Source of the DNA: Chamaesiphon sp.
GTDB lineage: Bacteria; Cyanobacteriota; Cyanobacteriia; Cyanobacteriales; Chamaesiphonaceae
Direction: 5' to 3'
DNA: 11,252 bases
Assembly (NCBI GenBank): GCA_026785875.1
Contig: JAJAZF010000231.1
Span: 1 to 11,252, forward strand
The notes below the pieces were generated by a model. It saw only the letters and a program-made list of their open reading frames with translations. It did no database searches and was not told where the DNA came from. The translations under genes were made by a program, and so were the position numbers. Shown piece by piece: positions 6,315 to 11,252 of the stretch (its first letter is position 1; the number at the start of each line of letters is the position of its first letter).

Positions 6315-7547
6315 TTACGGCACTCCAACCAGATGTTTATCAATCATTTTTAAGACTGACTCTGAATCGACTGGTTTACCAAGAAAACCAGTCGCACCAA
6401 CCATTTTCGATCTCATTCGATCGATCAATCCATCCTTACCAGTTAAAATAACTACTGGTATATGTTTTAAGCTGGGAGTTTTCCTAATTTGTTCGCACAC
6501 TTCATAACCATTAGTAATTGGCATTAATAAATCCAGAAAGATAAAATCTGGCTTATTTCTAATCAAGCTAGGCATAATTCTGAGTGGATCTTGGACTCCA
6601 TAAGAACGATAGCCATGTTCGGTGAGAATTCGTTCTAAAGATTGATAAATCAAGATACTATCATCGATACAAGCAATCAACGGTGCTTGCTTTGCTGAAG
6701 AATTATCGAGTGAAGGAGAATTATTAATCGGCTCACTAAATTGACCGCTTAATTGGTTACTTATCTCTGGATTATTCGGTTTACTCACTCTAGATTTTGG
6801 CTGGGGTGATAAACTAATAAATCCCGATCTCAGTAACGGTAAAATGGTACTAGTAAAATTTAGGACAGATTGACGATTATTGACAGCTAGACTACGAAGA
6901 GATCGATTGCCATCAATGGCTAAAACGGTATGATGTAGATCGGAATTATTGAGTAATTGTGAAACTTCTAGCGATTTAGAAACAATTGCAAATAGACTAG
7001 GGGCATAAGCTGCTAATCCCACATTCGACCATTCCTGCCATGTTTGAATCGATTTAGTCAGAATCGGTTCGATTTCTAGTAATGGTAAGACTAGATTTAG
7101 TTGAGAGTTGCCAGCTCCAGTCTGAGTAAATTGATATGATAGGCGATTACCACTATGCTGACTAAATTGAATCACATCAAATAAGCTTTCAATAGTCATC
7201 CCTGCAACTAGATCGGCACACTTAGAGCGATCGATTAATTCGGCAACCAATAGCTCTGCTAAGATATGTGAGTCTAGAGAAGTCTTGTGAGGATTATTAA
7301 TTTCTGCTAATTTTTCTGGAGGTAGATCGAGTTTGGCTAAACTGAGATTTCTCTGCCAGCAACCGATCGGTTCAATGCCGCCATCCACCCAGCCCAAACG
7401 TCCTAAGCGAAATGAGAACGTCCAGATCAGGTTTGGTTCTACTTTAACGATTAAGTTGCCACTAAAGGAATGAGATTTAATATCTTTTAGATGAATAATT
7501 AAATCCTTAAAACTCAGCCCTATTGACTTTTCAATACCTTCAACCAT
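6315..7547 (-). CDS. PatA/PixG-family response regulator (N-terminal PATAN-type domain, C-terminal receiver)
   Basis: The protein has 410 residues, the usual size for this cyanobacterial family. The N-terminal part (about 1-180) resembles the PATAN/DUF4388 region (IKSHSFSGNLIVKV followed by WTFSFRLGRLGWVDGGI), then comes an alpha-helical region and a Ser/Asn-rich linker (about 250-288). The C-terminal receiver (about 290-410) has the acidic pair in ACIDDS, the phospho-accepting aspartate in FIFLDLLMP, the Thr in VVILTGKD and the conserved lysine in GFLGKPVD. The receiver is thus at the C-terminus, as in PatA and PixG. The family acts in heterocyst patterning (PatA) and in pilus-based phototaxis (PixG); the neighbouring che genes favour the motility role. 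It is the first gene of the operon. The start is the ATG at 7547. An overlapping 6-codon reading frame starts at an ATG at 7560-7558 in another frame. Confidence 0.92.
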   Translation of the reverse strand: MVEGIEKSIGLSFKDLIIHLKDIKSHSFSGNLIVKVEPNLIWTFSFRLGRLGWVDGGIEPIGCWQRNLSLAKLDLPPEKLAEINNPHKTSLDSHILAELLVAELIDRSKCADLVAGMTIESLFDVIQFSQHSGNRLSYQFTQTGAGNSQLNLVLPLLEIEPILTKSIQTWQEWSNVGLAAYAPSLFAIVSKSLEVSQLLNNSDLHHTVLAIDGNRSLRSLAVNNRQSVLNFTSTILPLLRSGFISLSPQPKSRVSKPNNPEISNQLSGQFSEPINNSPSLDNSSAKQAPLIACIDDSILIYQSLERILTEHGYRSYGVQDPLRIMPSLIRNKPDFIFLDLLMPITNGYEVCEQIRKTPSLKHIPVVILTGKDGLIDRMRSKMVGATGFLGKPVDSESVLKMIDKHLVGVP

Positions 7548-7578
7548 TAGATTTTGCCATTACTTTACTAAAAACCTT

Positions 7579-7610
7579 CATCTAAATATTTAGCTAAAAA
7601 TATTTAGGTG
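7579..7610. promoter_or_regulatory. Inverted repeat upstream of the patA-like gene
   Basis: The arms CATCTAAATATTT (7579-7591) and AAATATTTAGGTG (7598-7610) form a 13-bp stem with one mismatch (wobble on one strand) and a 6-base loop, 31 bases before the first gene of the che operon. It could be an operator or a leader hairpin. The surrounding DNA is AT-rich, so some chance pairing is expected. No confident -35/-10 pair was found next to it. Confidence 0.45.
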
Positions 7611-7734
7611 AATTGAGAGCGTTAGATTCATAACTTAACGTATGAAAATATTCATTTGAGTTATCTTAAAATAAAACTATAAGTAATTTTTTAGAGATAC
7701 TCGATCGCTATAGTAATCATAAATGAAGCAATCT

Positions 7735-7905
7735 GGATGCGATCGAGATCGCCAGAGCTATCGGTTCCCGTTCCCATTTCTCCATTCGCGCCCGCAGCAA
7801 CGAAGAGGATGCACCAATGCGTTGGCGTTCTGCCGCGCCACAACCCTCTGTCACCCGTCAAGCTGTCTGCCTCCGCAGACATTCTCTACTGCGACATCGA
7901 GATTG
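7735..7905. repeat. GC-rich block, possible degenerate dispersed intergenic repeat
   Basis: This block is clearly more GC-rich than its flanks and contains small hairpins: CCAA-TGCG-TTGG (7814-7825) and the perfect GTCTGC-CTCC-GCAGAC (7865-7880). Phrases such as ATGCGTTGGCG and CTGCCTCCGCAGAC resemble sequence seen in repeated intergenic elements of cyanobacteria, which is recollection and not a search result. There is only one copy in this window. Confidence 0.35.
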
Positions 7906-7966
7906 CCGATCGCATCAACAGTTACTTTCGACACCCACATACATATTGTTCCCAAATTAAACCCAG

Positions 7967-7998
7967 AAGCACAAAATTAAATTAAAATTCTTGTGCTT
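7967..7998 (-). terminator. Possible terminator or 3' hairpin behind the pentapeptide repeat gene
   Basis: AAGCACAA (7967-7974) and TTGTGCTT (7991-7998) form a perfect 8-bp stem with a 16-base AT-rich loop that can pair further within itself. It lies 55 to 86 bases past the stop of the pentapeptide repeat gene. On the minus strand it is followed by CTGGGTTT rather than a clean T-run, so it is a weak intrinsic terminator at best. Confidence 0.45.
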
Positions 7999-8052
7999 TT
8001 GGATCGGGAGATGAGAAATGGGATCTGTCCCCGTCAACGGCGAATAGTCGAT

Positions 8053-8919
8053 CTACCGCATCGCGCCTGTGAGGATTGTTTCAGCCAAGTTTACCCGATC
8101 GAGCTTCGCATGACGGAGATTGGCATAGCTGAGATCTGTCCCCGTCAGATTTGCACCAGATAAATCGGCACCTGATAGATCCGCACCTGTTAAATTTGCA
8201 CCACGCAGGTTAGTACCGTGGAGAATTGCCGATTTAAAGCTAGTTTTAGTCAAAGTTGCCCAAGATAGATCCGCATCAGTCAAATCCGCTCGCTCGAAAT
8301 TGGCTAACACGGCATAAATACCGACTAAATGCGATCGCCTCAGCCGTGCTTGGCGGAGGTTGGCTCGATATAAATGTGCCGTACCCACTTCGGCTTCAGT
8401 TAAGATCGCCTGAGACAAATCTGCATGAGCGAGATTGGTGTGAACTAAATCTGTATAACAGAGGGTAGCGCGATGTAAATTAATCCCGTCGAGATCTGCA
8501 TCCCGCAATTTAGCCCAGGTGAGATCGATCGCGATCGCCTTTACTGCTGATAGATTAGCATCCCGCAGATCGGTATCAGTGAAATTACTACCCATCAGAT
8601 TGGCATTTGAGAGATTCGCCCGCCGAAAATTTGCGCCTTTGGCACTAGTCGTGATGGCTTCGATCGATCTTAAATTAGCATCTACCAGATCTGCACCATC
8701 GAGAATCGCACTAGTCAGATGTGCCCCCAGCAAATTTGCTGCTACTAATTTAGCACCAGTTAAATCCGCTTTGCGGAGATTGACATCATGAAGATCCGCC
8801 CCGCGCAGATTCATCCCCACCAATCGAGCATCGCTCAAATCTGGTTCCACCTGCTGCGATCTCCACTCCAACCATGCCACTGCACCACGCCGCAACACCT
8901 CATCCGCACTCACGCCCAT
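8053..8919 (-). CDS. Pentapeptide repeat protein
   Basis: The protein has 288 residues. After a short N-terminal segment (1-28, MGVSADEVLRRGAVAWLEWR) it consists almost entirely of pentapeptide repeats of the A(D/N)LXX type to the C-terminus, with some fifty units such as ADLTG, ANLRG and ADLSG. Such proteins fold into a right-handed quadrilateral beta-helix. There is no signal peptide or membrane segment, so it should be cytoplasmic. The start ATG (8919-8917) is preceded by AGGAG at 8930-8926, a good Shine-Dalgarno that overlaps the end of ccmP; the ccmP stop is 3 bases before this ATG, so the two are probably translationally coupled. A biochemical function cannot be read from the repeats. 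Its pairing with a carboxysome gene is suggestive only. Confidence 0.93.
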   Translation of the reverse strand: MGVSADEVLRRGAVAWLEWRSQQVEPDLSDARLVGMNLRGADLHDVNLRKADLTGAKLVAANLLGAHLTSAILDGADLVDANLRSIEAITTSAKGANFRRANLSNANLMGSNFTDTDLRDANLSAVKAIAIDLTWAKLRDADLDGINLHRATLCYTDLVHTNLAHADLSQAILTEAEVGTAHLYRANLRQARLRRSHLVGIYAVLANFERADLTDADLSWATLTKTSFKSAILHGTNLRGANLTGADLSGADLSGANLTGTDLSYANLRHAKLDRVNLAETILTGAMR

Positions 8920-8922
8920 TTC

Positions 8923-9564
8923 CTACTCCTGCTTGCCTCGTTCTGGAAATGGACGACCTGGTAAACTCTCTAACGCCGCTAGAATCCCCGCCTCAGCCGC
9001 TTTAATATCCCGTTCTTCTCCCCCCAGATACAACCGCCCAAACACTCCTACTGCCGAAATTTGGAGGATATCGATCGTTGCTGCCTTCTCGGCTTCATTA
9101 GCGGCGAGCGCGGCATATGCGGCTGGTTCTACTTCCAATACATATAAGGTTTGTCCCTCCAGGATCATATTACCCCGCCGACTGCGATTGATCATCTGAG
9201 TATGATGAGCGGTAATATTCCGAATAATTCGACTCGAGATGACGCGCGGCTTGAGACAATCAGACTGACGTACTCCCAAGTATGCCAAAATTGCCCGCCC
9301 GGCTGCATGGACATCGCCCTGACTGCTGGCGTGAATTTCCATCAACCCATACAACCGCTCGATGATCTGCACCCCTGGTTTTACCTGTGCGGATTTGAGG
9401 GCGATGTCCATCATTTGGTTGATTTCGACCCCAGGCGACACTTCGATCCACAAAGAGGAATCCGATGGCAATGGCAAAAATCCCTGGGCTTCAGTGCCCA
9501 GATATGCGGCATGTTGGCGTTGCAGGCGATCGATAAAAACGTAGCTGCGGAGGTCGATTCCCAA
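8923..9564 (-). CDS. ccmP: Carboxysome shell protein CcmP (tandem BMC domain, BMC-T)
   Basis: Starting at the TTG at 9564-9562 the protein is LGIDLRSYVFIDRLQRQHAA... (first residue read as Met) and has 213 residues, the length I recall for CcmP of Synechococcus 7942. It aligns well with that protein as remembered: RSYVFIDRLQRQHAAYLGT, WIEVSPGVEIN, ERLYGLMEIHASSQGDV, RRGNMILEGQTLYVLEVEP, AAYAALAANEAEKAA and FGRLYLGGEERDI. It contains two BMC domains (about 1-100 and 105-205). CcmP forms double-stacked trimers with a gated pore in the beta-carboxysome shell, proposed to pass larger metabolites such as RuBP or 3PGA. No in-frame ATG lies between the upstream repeat and the domain. An in-frame GTG at 9630 or a TTG at 9735 would extend the protein through the dispersed repeat and hairpins, which is unlikely. 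A TATACT box lies at 9598-9593, upstream of the chosen start. Confidence 0.93.
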   Translation of the reverse strand: MGIDLRSYVFIDRLQRQHAAYLGTEAQGFLPLPSDSSLWIEVSPGVEINQMMDIALKSAQVKPGVQIIERLYGLMEIHASSQGDVHAAGRAILAYLGVRQSDCLKPRVISSRIIRNITAHHTQMINRSRRGNMILEGQTLYVLEVEPAAYAALAANEAEKAATIDILQISAVGVFGRLYLGGEERDIKAAEAGILAALESLPGRPFPERGKQE

Positions 9565-9592
9565 GAATTTTTTAAATTTGTCCAGCTTAATC

Positions 9593-9598
9593 AGTATA
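9593..9598 (-). promoter_or_regulatory. Candidate -10 box for ccmP
   Basis: TATACT on the minus strand lies 28 bases before the proposed TTG start and would give a leader of roughly 20 nucleotides. The DNA 17 bases further upstream is TGTCAAC heptamer and gives no good -35 match, so the promoter is tentative. If real, transcription would start downstream of the 52-bp repeat, which argues against the longer ccmP start. Confidence 0.35.
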
Positions 9599-9606
9599 CC
9601 TTCATT

Positions 9607-9658
9607 CAGTTGACAGTTGACAGCTTGCACTGAGCGTAGTCGAAGTGTTGACAGCGAA
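9607..9658 (-). repeat. 52-bp dispersed repeat, copy 2 (inverted)
   Basis: This is the exact reverse complement of 1528-1579 over all 52 bases. Only two TGTCAAC heptamers are present here before the sequences diverge. It lies directly upstream of ccmP. The two copies are about 8 kb apart in opposite orientation. Confidence 0.93.
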
Positions 9659-9668
9659 AAGTGCTGAT

Positions 9669-9749
9669 GGGCGGGTACCCCGCCCAGTGTTCTTGGGGTT
9701 TCCCCAAGAACACACTTTTCAAGACAGCGAGACAAGACACAATCGCTGT
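9669..9749. repeat. Cluster of three perfect hairpins upstream of ccmP
   Basis: Three inverted repeats follow one another: GGGCGGG-TAC-CCCGCCC (9669-9685, 7-bp stem), GTGTTCTTGGGG-TTT-CCCCAAGAACAC (9687-9713, 12-bp stem), and ACAGCGA with TCGCTGT (9724-9730 and 9743-9749, 12-base loop). The first two have 3-base loops and lie one base apart. There is no obvious T-run after the 12-bp stem on the minus strand; on the plus strand ACACTTTTC follows, so a plus-strand terminator is conceivable, though no plus-strand gene ends here. Confidence 0.85.
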
Positions 9750-9785
9750 ACCGTCGGAACCGCCCTAACTACTGCCATACAATCC

Positions 9786-9826
9786 AAAAATAGGAGCAAG
9801 AAATGCTTTTTCTTGCTCCTATTTTT
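9786..9826 (-). terminator. Strong intrinsic terminator behind the exported Pro/Ala-rich protein gene
   Basis: A perfect 18-bp stem (left arm 9786-9803, right arm 9809-9826) with a 5-base loop has the core TAGGAGCAAG/CTTGCTCCTA and A-runs/T-runs at its ends. It is symmetric and could work in both directions. It lies 40 bases beyond the stop codon of the gene ending at 9866 and separates that unit from ccmP. Confidence 0.92.
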
Positions 9827-9865
9827 CAGTAACTAGTTATTCAACAAATCATCTAGAGCTGTCTA

Positions 9866-10561
9866 CTATCTAGGAGTAGGTGGAGTGCTAGGATCTGGGC
9901 CACCTGGAGGAGCCGCAGGAGTAGGGATAGGAGCGTTAGGGGCTGGTGGAGTACCAGTACCGCCACTGCCACCGCTAGGAGCACTAGGAGTTGGTGCCGA
10001 ATTACTGGGTGCTGATTGGTTGGCAACTTGAATTAGTTGACCCAATACTCCTTGCAGAGCTTTTTGACCGACAGGTGCGTTAGTCAACGCATTCTCAGGG
10101 CCGAGTTCGCCGACCAAAGCCTTGACGTACTCATTGTACGCACCAACCGATGCGTTGAGTTTGGTTGGATTGATATTACCATCACCAGACCGCAACCCTT
10201 GAACGTTATTGGCTAGATTAGCCGCTGCTCTGCTGGTTGCGCCATCAGCCGCAGCACCAGTCGGTAACAATGCTGCGACTAGCGGTGCGGGGGCTGCGCC
10301 ATTCATCACATCAAATGTAGCTGCATCGCCAACAGTATTAGCAGTTAAGGATTGTGAGAGCTGATTGACCGCACTTTGGCTCTGAGAAGCATAGGATGGT
10401 TCGCCACCACCGACAGAACCGCCACCACCAGTGTTGACGATCGAGTTAAAGATATTACCATTATCGGAACCGTTGCCAACTTGGGCACTAGCGGGAGCGA
10501 GATTGAGTGCGGCTAGAGTAGCTACAGTACCCAATCCTAAGAGATAAGACGAGATTTTCAT
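9866..10561 (-). CDS. Exported protein of unknown function with Pro/Ala-rich C-terminal tail
   Basis: From the ATG at 10561-10559 the protein has 231 residues. Residues 1-26 are a clear signal peptide: positive start MKISS, hydrophobic core YLLGLGTVATLAALNLA and an AxA cleavage site (ASA before Q). A Gly-rich segment with NTGGGGSVGGG follows, then an Ala/Asn-rich helical part with ASQSQSAVNQLSQSL and ANLANNVQGL. From about residue 183 a disordered tail rich in Pro, Ala, Ser and Gly runs to the end (SAPTPSAPSGGSGG and PAPNAPIPTPAAPPGG). I recognise no domain family. A TTG at 10627 would add 22 hydrophobic residues in front of the signal peptide and is less likely. The gene follows a probable outer-membrane protein by 91 bases on the same strand and is closed by a strong terminator, so it is likely the last gene of that transcript and acts in the periplasm or outside the cell. 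Confidence 0.82.
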   Translation of the reverse strand: MKISSYLLGLGTVATLAALNLAPASAQVGNGSDNGNIFNSIVNTGGGGSVGGGEPSYASQSQSAVNQLSQSLTANTVGDAATFDVMNGAAPAPLVAALLPTGAAADGATSRAAANLANNVQGLRSGDGNINPTKLNASVGAYNEYVKALVGELGPENALTNAPVGQKALQGVLGQLIQVANQSAPSNSAPTPSAPSGGSGGTGTPPAPNAPIPTPAAPPGGPDPSTPPTPR

Positions 10562-10652
10562 GTTGATGATGATGAAGAGGATGAATAATACTGATAGAAA
10601 CTTGAGGATTGCTCCCCAAATTTCCAACAGGTAACAAATCGATTAGCTCAGA

Positions 10653-11252
10653 TTAGAAACTGAAACCTAAACCGCCGCTAACAACAAAGCGAGAACCACC
10701 AGTTTCATTGTTAACTAGATCCACTAGGGCTGGGGTAATTTGGAAAGAAGTACCACCACCAAAAGGAATCGAGATTGGTAAACCAACGCCTAAGTCTTGA
10801 CCGTTCCAGTCAGCAACTAGCGAAACGCCAGGTAATAGACGAGTACCAACACTACCGAAGACGTTGATGGTATCCCGACCAGCGCGGATATCGCCCACAG
10901 TCCGGAAGCGACCAGCACCAGCACCAACTGATAGAGTGGTGTTGCTAAAGAAGCCCATATTTGGATCGGGATTGAGGATGACGCTAGCTACGCCATATCC
11001 AGTCCGACCGCCATTGACACCACCGTCAGGATTAAATGCAGTCCCAGAATTATTGCCGAAGGTAATCGCATTTTCATAACCACCAGCGATCGCAAAGTTG
11101 TCACCTAGCTGTTTGTGAAGCTTGAAACTAATTCCACCATTATCGAAGGAACCAGCGTTACCACGATTATATGTAGTCCCAACGGTTTCTAGACCGACAA
11201 AGCTACGGGCATCACCCAAACCTAAACCGACGGAGTAGGCGTAAGTTTCAGG
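10653..11252 (-). CDS. Probable outer-membrane beta-rich protein, C-terminal 199 residues
   Basis: The frame is open from the right edge (first residues PETYAYSVGLGLGDARSFVG) to a TAA at 10655-10653, so the start lies outside the window. The TTG at 11219 is not needed as a start because the reading continues upstream of it without a stop. The sequence alternates short Gly/Asn/Asp turns with beta-prone stretches (GISFKLHKQLGDNFAIAGGY, VSLVADWNGQDLGVGLPI, SRFVVSGGLGFSF) and ends in aromatic GFSF, as outer-membrane barrel proteins commonly do. It lacks cysteines and long hydrophobic helices. The family was not recognised; a barrel is inferred from pattern only. It is followed 91 bases later by the exported Pro/Ala-rich protein gene. 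Confidence 0.72.
   Translation of the reverse strand, partial: PETYAYSVGLGLGDARSFVGLETVGTTYNRGNAGSFDNGGISFKLHKQLGDNFAIAGGYENAITFGNNSGTAFNPDGGVNGGRTGYGVASVILNPDPNMGFFSNTTLSVGAGAGRFRTVGDIRAGRDTINVFGSVGTRLLPGVSLVADWNGQDLGVGLPISIPFGGGTSFQITPALVDLVNNETGGSRFVVSGGLGFSF

Larger units (their letters stand above)
7548..8052. other. 505-base intergenic region between the che operon and the pentapeptide repeat gene
   Basis: No gene is supported here. The right part of the che-operon leader (7548-7700) is AT-rich and contains the 7579-7610 hairpin. A GC-rich block (about 7735-7905) follows, then an AT-rich end with a hairpin behind the pentapeptide repeat gene. Open frames of 60-85 codons exist on both strands across the GC-rich block, but they have unlikely compositions and no recognisable domain. 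Confidence 0.7.

Noticed and set aside
7723..7985. Small plus-strand frames of 82-85 codons and a minus-strand frame of 63 codons
   Set aside because: They overlap each other across a GC-rich repeat-like block, with unlikely composition, no ribosome binding site and no recognisable domain.
9151..9633. Plus-strand open frame of 160 codons
   Set aside because: It is antisense to ccmP, whose minus-strand product is clearly conserved, and it runs into the dispersed repeat.
9565..9735. 57-codon N-terminal extension of CcmP
   Set aside because: It translates a dispersed repeat and perfect hairpins, lacks an ATG, and exceeds the length known for CcmP.
10562..10627. 22-residue hydrophobic N-terminal extension of the exported protein from a TTG
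   Set aside because: The ATG at 10561 begins a standard signal peptide; the extension would place a second hydrophobic helix before it, with no supporting ribosome binding site.
1..11252. tRNA, rRNA, transposase or integrase genes
   Set aside because: None could be recognised on either strand; the repeats present are short intergenic elements without associated enzymes in the window.

Overview
The window reads as chromosomal DNA of a cyanobacterium. The grounds are a Pix/Ptx/Hmp-type chemotaxis operon with a PatA-family regulator and a multi-GAF receptor, a CcmP-type carboxysome shell protein, four copies of the HIP1 octamer GCGATCGC (4537-4544, 8331-8338, 8531-8538, 11086-11093), very frequent CGATCG, and several heptameric tandem repeats between genes. 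Every convincing gene is on the minus strand. The species cannot be fixed from the sequence alone.

Region 1 (7547 down to 1) is a phototaxis/motility-type chemosensory operon. In transcription order it holds a PatA/PixG-like response regulator, a decayed copy of a receiver-domain 3' end, a CheY-like regulator, a CheW adaptor, a soluble methyl-accepting protein with four GAF domains, and the N-terminal 410 residues of a CheA kinase that runs off the left edge. The gene order matches the pixG-H-I-J-L arrangement known from Synechocystis. The expected circuit is that the GAF receptor senses light or a small ligand and controls CheA through CheW; CheA passes phosphate from its HPt histidine to the CheY-like and PatA-like receivers, which steer type IV pili. 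The spacers are unusual. The cheW start codon lies in a five-unit heptamer array, and a degenerate GGTGGAT heptamer array occupies the place of the cheA ribosome binding site, inside a 377-base gap full of inverted repeats.

Region 2 (7548-8052) is a 505-base gap with no convincing gene. It holds a hairpin upstream of the patA-like gene, a GC-rich block that looks like a worn dispersed repeat, and a hairpin behind the next gene.

Region 3 (9564 down to 8053) is a tightly spaced pair: ccmP, a tandem-BMC carboxysome shell protein best started at a TTG, followed two bases after its stop by a 288-residue pentapeptide repeat protein. Upstream of ccmP is a cluster of perfect hairpins and a 52-bp sequence that occurs again, inverted and identical, in the gap before cheA.

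Region 4 (11252 down to about 9786) encodes the C-terminal part of a probable outer-membrane beta-rich protein, then a small exported protein with a Pro/Ala-rich tail, closed by a strong 18-bp-stem terminator.
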